From JACKJP01 sp050249695 (GTDB lineage Bacteria > Pseudomonadota > Alphaproteobacteria > Rhizobiales > Tepidamorphaceae), in contig JBFWQA010000002.1 of assembly GCA_050249695.1 (NCBI GenBank), positions 1 through 64,000 on the forward strand: 64,000 bases of DNA, given 5' to 3'. This document shows, piece by piece, positions 17,017 to 24,777 of this stretch. The notes under the pieces are model-generated. The model saw only the letters and a list, made by a program, of their open reading frames with translations. It ran no database searches and was not told the DNA's origin. Position numbers and translations under genes: made by a program. Within the stretch, counting starts at the first letter, position 1, and each line of letters starts with the position of its first letter.

Positions 17017-17844
17017 TTATGAAGAAGTTCCCGCGCAGGCGCCGGCAAAGAACGCCGCGCAGCGGGGCAGCTGGAAGGTCAGCACGTTTTCACCCAGCGC
17101 CACCGGGTGCCCGGCGGCGCGCGCGCCTTGCAGAAGCTGGGTGACGGGCGGCTTCATGACGACCTCGGCGACGAGCGCGCCGGGGCGCAGCGCCGCGACA
17201 TCGAAAGGCACCGCATCGCCGGCATGCATGCCGAGCGGCGTGGCATTGACGGCGATATCGACGCCGCCCGGATCGGCCCGCGTCAACGCTTCCACCGCCA
17301 CGCCGGGGAAGTGCCGGCCAAGCCGCGCCTTCAGGGCGGCCACTCTCTCCGCCGCAATATCGAAGATGCGCAGGCGTTCAGCCCCATGCGCCGCCAGCGC
17401 GGCGGCAACGGCGCAGCCGGCCCCGCCCGCGCCGGCGATGAAGACCGCCTTGCCGGCCGGGTCGAACCCGTCATGGAGGAGCCCGTCGACAATCCCGGCG
17501 CCATCGAAATTATCGCCGAGCCAGGCCCCGTCCGCCTCTCGCCGGATGACATTCACCGCGCCGGCGGCGGCGGCCGTCGGCGAAAGCCGGTCGACCAGCG
17601 CGAGGCCGGCGAACTTGTGCGGCACGGTGAGGATGTGGCCGACAACATTGGGGATCTTCCTCAGCGCGCCGACCACCGCGGCCAGATCCTGCGGCCGAAC
17701 ATGCAGCGGCAGGTTGACCGCATTGACGCCGCGCGCCTGCAGCGCACCGGTCAACGGCCCGGGCGAGCGCGCCTGCGCGACCGGATCGCCGATGATGCCG
17801 ACGAGCCTGGTCTCGCCATCAAGCCACTGAAGGGAAAGCGTCAT
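17017..17844 (-). CDS. Shikimate dehydrogenase-like protein (AroE paralogue 2)
   Basis: A second AroE-family protein of 275 residues, convergent with the dehydratase fusion. It has the catalytic Lys in TVPHK, the Asp in GDNFDGAG and the loop AGAGGAGCAVAAAL. The N-terminal shikimate site reads SPGPLTGAL, where AroE usually has SPxxHN, so the substrate carboxylate contacts differ. IFDIAAERV after the second strand again carries Asp, suggesting NAD. With the first paralogue it would cover two oxidations of hydroxylated cyclohexane acids. I rate the family certain and the substrate uncertain. Confidence 0.83.
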   Translation of the reverse strand: MTLSLQWLDGETRLVGIIGDPVAQARSPGPLTGALQARGVNAVNLPLHVRPQDLAAVVGALRKIPNVVGHILTVPHKFAGLALVDRLSPTAAAAGAVNVIRREADGAWLGDNFDGAGIVDGLLHDGFDPAGKAVFIAGAGGAGCAVAAALAAHGAERLRIFDIAAERVAALKARLGRHFPGVAVEALTRADPGGVDIAVNATPLGMHAGDAVPFDVAALRPGALVAEVVMKPPVTQLLQGARAAGHPVALGENVLTFQLPRCAAFFAGACAGTSS

Positions 17845-17949
17845 GACACCGTCAGTACACAATCCGGCCGTGCCGTGAAAGCGCGCTCCGGCAGGCGCGC
17901 CGCCGCCCTTCCCGCCCACGCACGCGCGGATTTGCGCCTCGCCCGACTC

Positions 17950-18816
17950 ATGCGACATATCGGCATGCGCGCCCTTGCCATCGAGCTTTGGTACTTTTTC
18001 CTCGCCAATGCCCGCGCCAGCCTTTTCGGCGCCTATCTGCTGTCGCTCTTCCTGCTGACGGAGATCGTCACCGTGCCCTTCGTCAGCCGGTACGACTTCA
18101 TCTTCCTCGCCGCCGTCGCCTTTCAGGTCTCGGCCCTGGCGTTTCGTTTCGAGCGGCCGAAAGAGTTCTTCGTCATCATCGTCTTTCACATTCTGGCGAC
18201 GATCATGGAGCTTTTCAAAACCCATCCCGCCATCGGCTCATGGTCATATCCGGGCATCAAGGACACCTTGTTCACGCTCTATACCGTGCCGCTGTTCACC
18301 GGGTTTCTCTATTCGGCGGTGGGCAGCTACATATCGCGCGCGTTCACCTATCTGCATCTGACCTATGAGCGGTTTCCCGCCTATATCCATCTCTGGGTGC
18401 TGGCGGTGCTGATCTATGTGAATTTCTTCACGCACCACTACACATACGATCTGCGCTATTTCCTGTTCGCCTATGCCATCATCGTCTTCCTGCCGACGAC
18501 GATCCATTTTCAGGTCTACCGGAAGCGGCGCAGCATGCCGTTTCTGCTGTCGGCGCTTCTCACCGCCTTCTTCGTCTGGGTGGCTGAAAATCTCGGCACC
18601 TTCACGAAAATCTGGCTCTATCCCAGCCAGATCGAGCGCTGGCACCTGATCTCGCTCGGCAAACTCGGCTCGTGGTTCCTGCTGCTGATCCTCAGCTTCG
18701 CGCTGGTTTCGATTATTCATTGGGAGAGGATTGGGAGGGGTGATCAGACCCACAATCACTTCCATGGGATGTTGCCGAGCGGTTCGTACAGCAGAAACCA
18801 AGCGCGAGCGTCCTAG
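17950..18816 (+). CDS. DUF817 integral membrane protein, possibly altered C-terminus
   Basis: A 288-residue membrane protein of the DUF817 type with about eight hydrophobic helices. Conserved blocks include FFLANARASLFG, RFERPKEFFVIIVFHILATIMELFK, the segment SWSYPG, YINFFTHHYTYDLRY-like residues and WVAENLGTFTKIWLYP. Function is unknown. The final 25 or so residues, after the last helix and HWERI, are polar and low in family resemblance (GRGDQTHNHFHG and on), and base composition drops in GC from about 18730. I infer that the native 3' end was replaced or fused when the adjoining AT-rich island arrived. It is divergent from AroE paralogue 2. Confidence 0.75.
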   Translation: MRHIGMRALAIELWYFFLANARASLFGAYLLSLFLLTEIVTVPFVSRYDFIFLAAVAFQVSALAFRFERPKEFFVIIVFHILATIMELFKTHPAIGSWSYPGIKDTLFTLYTVPLFTGFLYSAVGSYISRAFTYLHLTYERFPAYIHLWVLAVLIYVNFFTHHYTYDLRYFLFAYAIIVFLPTTIHFQVYRKRRSMPFLLSALLTAFFVWVAENLGTFTKIWLYPSQIERWHLISLGKLGSWFLLLILSFALVSIIHWERIGRGDQTHNHFHGMLPSGSYSRNQARAS

Positions 18817-18945
18817 CCCTCTGCAAAAAATGATCGAAAATCCCTCAATTATTTTAGCATGTTACGCGAAGCAAAGTGGGCGAGCGCGGGCCTGACCCAA
18901 CAAACTCAGCGACCGCACTTTTTCCAAGAATCCCTATATGATAGT

Positions 18946-18962
18946 CCAAGCTCCGAGCTTGG
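18946..18962 (+). promoter_or_regulatory. Operator-like palindrome upstream of the HIT gene
   Basis: CCAAGCTC and GAGCTTGG form a perfect eight-base inverted repeat with a single central base, ending ten bases before the ATG and overlapping the GGGA ribosome binding site. The one-base spacer does not suit an RNA hairpin, so a protein operator is more likely. A TATGAT -10-like hexamer lies just upstream at 18937. Confidence 0.45.
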
Positions 18963-18972
18963 GAATCTCAAC

Positions 18973-19635
18973 ATGAATGGAATCAGTGAAATCTCTAGTC
19001 GGTTTGCAGCATTGCTTCAGGGGTCGGGAGCCGACGCTGAGGTCTACGATAGAACATTGTTCGAGTCGAGCGAATGGGTGATCGCACCCACTGTGGGTGC
19101 TATCGTGCCCAACTGGTTGCTCGCAATACCTAGAAAGCATGCCCTGAGCTATAGACAGTGGCGTGCTGAGAGCGGCCAAGAGCCCTACTTAGTTCTAGAA
19201 TCTGTCTGCCGACATTTGGGTGTCTCGCGTTCCGAAATTCTTTGGTTCGAGCACGGTCCTGCCGAGACAAAATCCCAGATTGGGTGCGGGATCGACCATG
19301 CGCACCTACACATTATCCTAACGCCCAAGTTCTCTTTTGACGCGTTTGTTTCGCAAGTTCGGTCAATGTCGGACCTCTTTTGGAACCCAACAGACGAAGA
19401 AACGGTGTATAAATACTTGCCGAGTAGCGGTTCTTATCTTGTTGCGGGCTCGGGAAGTCGGGCAGTCGTCGCCTCCGACGTTGAATCTACAGGTTCACAG
19501 TTTTTTCGCCGAGTGATCTGCTCCCTGATCGATAGCGATGATCTCTGGGACTACCGCAAACACCAACACATAGATAACGTTATCTCCACTATCGAGAATT
19601 TTCGAATGCTTGAGAGCGCGGCCCGGTGTGATTGA
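18973..19635 (+). CDS. HIT (histidine triad) family protein
   Basis: A 220-residue protein with the HIT signature at residues 109-113, H-A-H-L-H followed by IIL, preceded by the typical GxxxDHAH context. An upstream strand pair (WVIAPTVGAIVPNWLLAIPRKHAL) resembles the nucleotide-binding part of HIT hydrolases and GalT-like enzymes. HIT proteins hydrolyse or transfer nucleoside monophosphates through a covalent His adduct. The C-terminal 80 residues match nothing I know and end in a basic/aromatic segment. It is the first gene of the island cassette; the next gene overlaps its 3' end. Use of rare A/T-ending codons marks it as acquired. Confidence 0.8.
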   Translation: MNGISEISSRFAALLQGSGADAEVYDRTLFESSEWVIAPTVGAIVPNWLLAIPRKHALSYRQWRAESGQEPYLVLESVCRHLGVSRSEILWFEHGPAETKSQIGCGIDHAHLHIILTPKFSFDAFVSQVRSMSDLFWNPTDEETVYKYLPSSGSYLVAGSGSRAVVASDVESTGSQFFRRVICSLIDSDDLWDYRKHQHIDNVISTIENFRMLESAARCD

Positions 19636-20251
19636 TGACGAAAATAAACCGAACGAATCTAAGGAGCCGATTGAAACATCCGCTCCCACTTCGAATTGCG
19701 CGCCCATGAAGCAGCCCATTGCAGGTGACGGCGATTATACTGACGGGCGGCGCCGCTGGAATTGGGAATCGTGTTATCCGAAGGAAGCTAGAAATGAGAC
19801 ACTTTGGGAGGCATGGATACTCTTAGCAATGCTTGCCGCATCTTTGCTTTTCGCCGGTTTTTTTCTGGGCTTAGCAGGGCAACCATTTAGCACGGACATC
19901 GGAATAGGTCGCTTGGAGATCAGTTTTCGGCTAGTAGCGATTTTCTTTACAGGCTGCGTAGGCGGCGTCACCTTTTCCATGAAGTGGTTGATACACGCCG
20001 TAGCGACAGGCAAATGGCATCTCGATCGTCGCTTTTGGCGTTTAATGGTGCCTATTATGGGCGGAGTTTATGCCTGCGTCGTGATGACTTTGTTCAGTTC
20101 AGGCACTTTTTTAATCCACACAGTCCAAGACACGTCTTCAATGGCTGGCACCGCTGCTTTGGCGTTTATGGTAGGCTACTTTTCCGATGGCGTAAGCGGA
20201 CTACTTTCAAATATTGCCAACGCCGTCTTCGGCACCTTGGAAAAGAAGTGA
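19628..20251 (+). CDS. Four-helix membrane protein of the island cassette
   Basis: About 207 residues if translation begins at the GTG that overlaps the HIT stop; a TTG at 19610 and an ATG at 19706 are alternatives. The first 60 residues are hydrophilic (rich in E, P, N, K). Four hydrophobic segments follow, at roughly residues 62-85, 100-125, 138-162 and 170-195, several Gly-rich. The last contains FMVGYFSDGVSGLLSNIANAVFG. No family is recognised. The gene is translationally coupled on both sides, so the three products are probably made in fixed ratio. It could anchor or be the membrane effector of the cassette; that is inference only. Confidence 0.7.
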   Translation: MIDDENKPNESKEPIETSAPTSNCAPMKQPIAGDGDYTDGRRRWNWESCYPKEARNETLWEAWILLAMLAASLLFAGFFLGLAGQPFSTDIGIGRLEISFRLVAIFFTGCVGGVTFSMKWLIHAVATGKWHLDRRFWRLMVPIMGGVYACVVMTLFSSGTFLIHTVQDTSSMAGTAALAFMVGYFSDGVSGLLSNIANAVFGTLEKK

Positions 20252-22677
20252 CTAGACTGGTCTTTTCGGACGACCAACCGCGGATCGATTGGTCCGAGAT
20301 AGAAAGATTCGCTGCGGTGTTTGGCAAGAAGGCTGCGACATCGCTAGCGATCCCCCGCCCTTGGTCTCTGCCTTTCGCTCTCGTGCCAACGGAAGCCACC
20401 TCCGAAATTGCCTCTGGCAAACCTCTATCGAAGGTGCTGACTTCCCAAGACTTGGTACGTATCAAGCGATTGGCGCAGCCAGGAAATGAAATAATCGTAC
20501 GATCAAGTGTGGTTGGAGAAAGCATTTGGGATCGCGGCACGTATACCAGCGTAGAAGTAAAATGCGATTCTCTGCAATTCGGTGCCGATTTTGATCAAGC
20601 CGTCCGAACGGTAATTTCGTCTGCGGAAGAAAAATTGCAGGGATTGTTGGTCCAACGCTATGTTCGGCCGGTGTTGGCCGGAGAGTTTGGTAATCTCTTG
20701 CGAATTTCTAAGACGCGGGATCACTGGGAAATTTCCACTGTCGAGGCAAGCGGCTTTACGACACGCCAGCGCCTAAACAGCCAACGAGACCAAGCGGCTA
20801 ATCCCGACACTCCTTTAGCCGTGCGATCCGGAGTAGCCAGAGAGAGACTTTTTGGATCACTTGGAGCATGGCTTAACAATGAGCTTGTACTAGGCCGTTC
20901 GCAACGACTCAACTGCGAATGGCTGACCGACAATCGGTATTACTATCTTGTGCAAATTGACGAAGAAAACGAGGACTTATTTGGTGTCAATCCATTCCAA
21001 GTACGCGTACCGGCAGCGAGCTACCCCAAAGCAGCAAGTGGCTTCTACCTAAAACAGGCAGACGACCGCATGTTGGCTCATTGGGACAAGCTCCTAGTCC
21101 TTAGAGAGTTGTGGGAGCCAGATGCACTACACAAACCCATGCTCTTCTGCGTGCCTGTCATGCGATTGCCTAAGGCGTCTGACCGCTCAGGCTTTAAGCA
21201 GCTAGTGTACGATTTCGAGAGTCTAATAGGTTCCACCGGGATAGTGGTGAGGACTAGCGTCAGAGCGGGCCAAAAAAAACCAGTCAATCTTCCCCGAACG
21301 GAATGTTTGGATCCTGAGGCCGCCGCGAAGTGGTGTATCGACAAATCTGCTGAACTAGGAGGAGAGCAAGATGTCTCCAATCTCGCATTCATTGCGCATC
21401 ATTTTGTCGCTTCCCGCGCAAGCGCTTGGATACGCGCCGAACCCGATAGCCCAATAGTTGAAATAAACGCGCTTTGGGGGCTACCTGACGCGCTCCAATA
21501 CTGTCCCTATGACATTTGGGAGGTTCATGTCCCAACTGGAATCGTGACGGAGTATCCAGACTACAAATCCGACATGCTTATTTCAACGGCAGATGGCGGT
21601 TGGGCCTACGCAAGGGTGAAGAACGAACTTGCTCGAAACAACTGTATCGGCTCGAACGAAGCGAAGGAATTGGCGACTAGGTCAGCGGCTATTGCCAAGC
21701 GCCTAGGTCGCGCGTGCCATATTATGTGGTTTGTTGGATGTGTTGATACAGATGGAGCCCTGTTCAATATTCCTTGGTATTGGACTGAAGCGCACCAATC
21801 AGAACGAAACCCTGATCGGTCAGCATATAAGGTCTTCGACGTTACTGACGAAGAAAGTCTGGATAAATTCAAGCAATGGTCCGGCTCGAGACTGAGGCAG
21901 GCATTATCGTTACGACCAACTGAACTGCGCCTGATGCGTGATAACGCGTTTATCACTGCCGTCGGCCAAGCGGCAAGGGATGCCAATGTACCCATTATCC
22001 TACATGGATCGACATTGGCGCACGCGTATTATCAATTGCGAAGCCTTGGTTGTGTCATCGTCACCTCTTCCGAGAAAAAGGGGTCCAGAATCAGGAGAAC
22101 GGCGACATTCGGAAAATTGGTCAGAGATAAAATCCCCGGAAAAATTGCCGATCGACAAGAAATTGAAGTCACTCGTAAAATCCCAAATAATTTAAAAGCT
22201 AGATTTCTTATTAGCAAACTCTTCGAGGAAGCGCTTGAAGTTAGGGAAGCGATCAATCAAAGTGCCAAGACAGAAGAATTAGCTGACCTCTTCGAAGTAT
22301 TTAGAGCAATCGCAGAAACCGAGCAAATCTCGCTAGGCGAGATCAAGAAGATGGCAGATCAAAAGAAAGACAAATCAGGTGGTTTCGACGAGGGCTTGGT
22401 CCTTGTGCAGACCGGAATAGGGACTTCCGAGCGTAGGCAATCGGCTGAATTCGAATCTCAATTGAGCCAAATAATTGCGGATCATGCCGCTGAAGACACG
22501 GCAGAAATTCCATTTTCATTTTTTGGCTTCATGGAACTGGACCGTCCAAGGCTGGTGTACTTCGATCAGTTCGCCGCAGCACTCGAAATTACTCTTCGAT
22601 CAGATAGGATCGAACTCCGGCTGGTAAGAGAACCTCAACAGCTAGATTTGCCAATTATGGAGGATGCAAAGTCGTAG
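20248..22677 (+). CDS. Double PPDK-N-like / MazG-like fusion protein
   Basis: An 809-residue fusion starting at a GTG inside GTGA, the stop of the previous gene. Residues about 20-245 resemble the ATP-binding N-terminal domain of PEP synthase/pyruvate phosphate dikinase: VRSS at 84-87, Glu91, and the end motif CEWLTDNRYYYLVQ at about 223-236. Residues about 330-500 look like a second, degenerate copy (VRTS at 334-337, Glu405 of VEINALWGL, IMWFVG around 494). No phosphohistidine or PEP-barrel domain is recognisable. From residue 623 the sequence KLVRDKIPG opens a MazG-like NTP pyrophosphohydrolase domain, with metal ligands Glu660, Glu661, Glu677 and Asp680. The C-terminal 90 residues are unassigned. 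Substrate unknown; a nucleotide-handling role is inferred. Confidence 0.78.
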   Translation: MTRLVFSDDQPRIDWSEIERFAAVFGKKAATSLAIPRPWSLPFALVPTEATSEIASGKPLSKVLTSQDLVRIKRLAQPGNEIIVRSSVVGESIWDRGTYTSVEVKCDSLQFGADFDQAVRTVISSAEEKLQGLLVQRYVRPVLAGEFGNLLRISKTRDHWEISTVEASGFTTRQRLNSQRDQAANPDTPLAVRSGVARERLFGSLGAWLNNELVLGRSQRLNCEWLTDNRYYYLVQIDEENEDLFGVNPFQVRVPAASYPKAASGFYLKQADDRMLAHWDKLLVLRELWEPDALHKPMLFCVPVMRLPKASDRSGFKQLVYDFESLIGSTGIVVRTSVRAGQKKPVNLPRTECLDPEAAAKWCIDKSAELGGEQDVSNLAFIAHHFVASRASAWIRAEPDSPIVEINALWGLPDALQYCPYDIWEVHVPTGIVTEYPDYKSDMLISTADGGWAYARVKNELARNNCIGSNEAKELATRSAAIAKRLGRACHIMWFVGCVDTDGALFNIPWYWTEAHQSERNPDRSAYKVFDVTDEESLDKFKQWSGSRLRQALSLRPTELRLMRDNAFITAVGQAARDANVPIILHGSTLAHAYYQLRSLGCVIVTSSEKKGSRIRRTATFGKLVRDKIPGKIADRQEIEVTRKIPNNLKARFLISKLFEEALEVREAINQSAKTEELADLFEVFRAIAETEQISLGEIKKMADQKKDKSGGFDEGLVLVQTGIGTSERRQSAEFESQLSQIIADHAAEDTAEIPFSFFGFMELDRPRLVYFDQFAAALEITLRSDRIELRLVREPQQLDLPIMEDAKS

Positions 22678-22797
22678 CTGCACGCTCACCTAAGATTGCG
22701 ATTCATCCGATAATGGAAACTAGCGCTGGGACGTACGTGCTCCGTCGCCTCTATTGCCTACGATGAGAGCGTCGCCCAACCATGGCGCCAAATGAAA

Positions 22798-22834
22798 TAT
22801 GTATGGTTCGCATACATACCAGATCTCAGAAAAA
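22798..22834 (-). terminator. Hairpin downstream of tRNA-Phe
   Basis: On the minus strand a T5 run directly follows the tRNA CCA end, and 17 bases further TATGTATG pairs with CATACATA around a five-base loop, followed by TTTC. One or both probably end the tRNA-Phe transcript. Confidence 0.45.
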
Positions 22835-22910
22835 TGGTGCCCAGGGGCGGAATCGAACCACCGACACTGCGATTTTCAGTCGCATGCTCTACCAACTGAG
22901 CTACCTGGGC
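22835..22910 (-). tRNA. tRNA-Phe (GAA)
   Basis: A 76-base tRNA with encoded CCA. The acceptor stem GCCCAGG pairs with CCTGGGC, the D-arm has AGCTCAGTTGGTAGAGC, the anticodon loop reads CTGAAAA with anticodon GAA, and the T-arm has GGTTCGATTCC. It follows yacG on the same strand, as is usual in this bacterial group, and borders the AT-rich island. Confidence 0.97.
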
Positions 22911-23017
22911 ATCCGGCCGGCCGGAAGGCCGCGGCGGCCGCGCCGTCAAGGGCGGGCCGGCGGTTTATAGGAGATATGAAACGCCCGTGCAAGCCGTTGG
23001 GGCGGCCTTCGCGCGAA

Positions 23018-23212
23018 CTATTCCCCCTCGCTATCCTCGGGCACGGAATCGGCCTCGTCGGTGCGCTTGCCGGCGATCACATAGCCGCCGGAAAGCCAGC
23101 GGTTGAGATCGACATCGGCGCAGCGTTTGGAGCAGAAGGGGCTGTAGGCATCGCTGCGCGGCTTGCCGCAGATCGGGCAGGCGGGGGCGGCGTCTTTTTC
23201 TGAATCGGTCAT
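23018..23212 (-). CDS. yacG: DNA gyrase inhibitor YacG
   Basis: A 64-residue zinc protein. The four-cysteine site is CPICGKP plus FCSKRCADVDLNRWLSG, matching YacG, which binds GyrB and blocks gyrase DNA binding. I start at the internal ATG (MTDSEKD); the longer frame overlaps maf. The C-terminal tail is acidic (EADSVPEDSEGE), as usual for the family. It is the last gene of the infA-maf-yacG group. Confidence 0.92.
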   Translation of the reverse strand: MTDSEKDAAPACPICGKPRSDAYSPFCSKRCADVDLNRWLSGGYVIAGKRTDEADSVPEDSEGE

Positions 23213-23252
23213 CGCGCCAGACTGGCGTGCCGGGCGGCTCGCCGCAAGGCCG

Positions 23253-23879
23253 TCAGGCCGTCGTGTTGAGCCAGCCATGGGTGACGGGAAAGCCCTCGCC
23301 GGCCAGCAGCTGCGTCGTCTCGTATATCGGCAGGCCGACGACCGATGTGTAGGAGCCGATCAGCTTGACGACGAAGGAGCCGGCGATGCCCTGGATGGCA
23401 TAGCCGCCGGCCTTGCCGCGCCATTCGCCGGAGGCGAGATAGCCTTCTATCTCCTGGCGCGAGAGACGCTTGAAGCGCACCCGCGTTTCCACCAGCTTCT
23501 GGCGGATGGCGCCCTTCGGCGTCACCAGGCAGATGGAGGTGTAGACGCGATGGTTGCGGCCGGACAGAAGGCGCAGCGTCGCCGCCGCCTCGTCCAGCGT
23601 CTCGGTCTTGGGCAGCACGCGGCGGCCGACGCAGACAACCGTATCGGCGGTGAGGATAAAGGCGTTGCGCAGGCGCTCGTCGCGCTTTCCCGCAAGGATG
23701 GCGACATCGGCCTTGGTGCGCGAGAGGCGCTTGGCGAGCGTGCGCGGCAGTTCGCCCTTGATCTGCGATTCGTCGATGGAGGCGGGCCAGAGGAGATCGG
23801 GCTCGATGCCGACCTGCTGCAACAGGGCAAGACGGCGCGGCGAGCCGCTGGCAAGGACGATCGGGGGACGCGCGGACAT
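23253..23879 (-). CDS. maf: Maf-family nucleotide pyrophosphatase
   Basis: A 208-residue Maf protein, a house-cleaning pyrophosphatase that removes non-canonical or excess NTPs (dTTP/UTP or m7GTP type). The N-terminal nucleotide-binding motif ASGSPRRLALL, the LTADTVV catalytic aspartate and the C-terminal GKAGGYAIQGIAG block are all present. It lies between infA and yacG with short spacing. Subtype (YhdE or YceF-like) cannot be set with confidence. Confidence 0.93.
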   Translation of the reverse strand: MSARPPIVLASGSPRRLALLQQVGIEPDLLWPASIDESQIKGELPRTLAKRLSRTKADVAILAGKRDERLRNAFILTADTVVCVGRRVLPKTETLDEAAATLRLLSGRNHRVYTSICLVTPKGAIRQKLVETRVRFKRLSRQEIEGYLASGEWRGKAGGYAIQGIAGSFVVKLIGSYTSVVGLPIYETTQLLAGEGFPVTHGWLNTTA

Positions 23880-23899
23880 CGGACCTTCACCTCTCCTTA

Positions 23900-23921
23900 C
23901 AAAAAGTCCGCCCAGGCGGAC
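23900..23921 (-). terminator. Intrinsic terminator after infA
   Basis: On the minus strand GTCCGC pairs with GCGGAC around a four-base loop and is followed directly by TTTTTG. It lies between infA and maf, so maf probably also has its own promoter or depends on read-through. Confidence 0.6.
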
Positions 23922-23983
23922 GGCGCGTCAAGCATCGGTTTTTTCAGGATATCGGGATATCCGGCGAGCCCGCCGGCGGCGCC

Positions 23984-24202
23984 TCACTTGAAGCGGTAGG
24001 TGATGCGCCCCTTGGTCAGGTCGTAGGGCGTCATCTCCACCTGCACCTTGTCGCCGGCGAGAACGCGGATGCGGTTCTTGCGCATGCGGCCGGCGGTGTG
24101 GGCGACGATCTCGTGGCCGTTCTCCAGCTTCACGCGGAAGGTCGCGTTGGGCAGGAGTTCGACAACGACGCCGGGAAATTCCAGGAGTTCTTCCTTGGCC
24201 AT
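23984..24202 (-). CDS. infA: Translation initiation factor IF-1
   Basis: A 72-residue single S1/OB-fold protein (MAKEELLEFPGVVVELLPNA start, GRMRKNRIRV centre, DLTKGRITYRFK end), an almost invariant match to bacterial IF-1, which binds the A site of the 30S subunit. It lies in the usual group between the LMW phosphatase and maf. A 124-bp gap containing a run of A/T upstream probably holds its promoter. Confidence 0.98.
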   Translation of the reverse strand: MAKEELLEFPGVVVELLPNATFRVKLENGHEIVAHTAGRMRKNRIRVLAGDKVQVEMTPYDLTKGRITYRFK

Positions 24203-24326
24203 GAATACCTATCGTCTTGGATGCCTCTTCAAGCCGCACCGCAAGGCAGAACCCCGCGGGCAGGCGCGGCAACCTAACCGATAGCGAAAAAAAAGGAAAC
24301 CGGGCAAATCAGGCGTTCAGAACGGC

Positions 24327-24776
24327 TCAATGGGTGGCCGGCGGCGCCCAGGCGAAACGGCGGCGGATGCGGGTTTCCAGCGCGTCGCGCACGCGGCGAT
24401 AGGCATCGAGGCGCGCCTCGCGCGAGCCATGCTCGGTGGAAGGGTCCTCGGTCGGCCAGTATTCGACATCGGCGGCGAGCGTGCGCGTCATCTCCAGCGC
24501 CTTGTGATGGGCTTCCGGTGCCAGCGTGACAATGAGGTCAAACGAAGTATCGCCGAGCTCTTCCAGCGAAATCGGCCGGTGGCCGGCGATATCGGCGCCG
24601 ACCTCGTCCATCACGGCGGCGGCGAAACCGTCCGGCTCGCCATGCCGCACGCCGGCGGAGGCGACATAGACGCCGCTTGGAAAATGCAGCTTCATCAATG
24701 CGGCGGCCATCGGCGAGCGGATCGAGTTCAGCCCGCACACAAACAGAACCGATTGCGGCGGCTTGCCCGGCTCCAT
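24327..24776 (-). CDS. Low-molecular-weight phosphatase family protein
   Basis: A 149-residue protein of the low-molecular-weight protein tyrosine phosphatase/arsenate reductase superfamily. The P-loop C-x5-R reads CGLNSIRS near residue 14, and a DP pair (EDPSTEHG) near residue 112 supplies the general acid. In this group it is regularly annotated as an arsC-like or LMW phosphatase, and the true substrate is not established. One base separates it from the UPF0262 stop, so the two are co-transcribed. Confidence 0.88.
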   Translation of the reverse strand: MEPGKPPQSVLFVCGLNSIRSPMAAALMKLHFPSGVYVASAGVRHGEPDGFAAAVMDEVGADIAGHRPISLEELGDTSFDLIVTLAPEAHHKALEMTRTLAADVEYWPTEDPSTEHGSREARLDAYRRVRDALETRIRRRFAWAPPATH

Positions 24777-24777
24777 C

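Larger units (their letters stand above)
18730..22740. other. AT-rich genomic island with a three-gene cassette
   Basis: From the end of the DUF817 gene to about 90 bp before tRNA-Phe, GC falls sharply (for example 24 of 60 bases G/C at 22201-22260, against well over 60% in flanking genes) and codon use shifts to A/T-ending codons. It carries only the HIT, membrane and PPDK/MazG genes. No integrase, transposase or tRNA 3'-end repeat is visible, so the entry mechanism is unknown. Boundaries are approximate. Confidence 0.6.

Noticed and set aside
22835..22910. tRNA-Phe as the attachment site of the AT-rich island
   Set aside because: No copy of the tRNA 3' end is found near the DUF817 border and no integrase gene is present, so site-specific integration is not supported.
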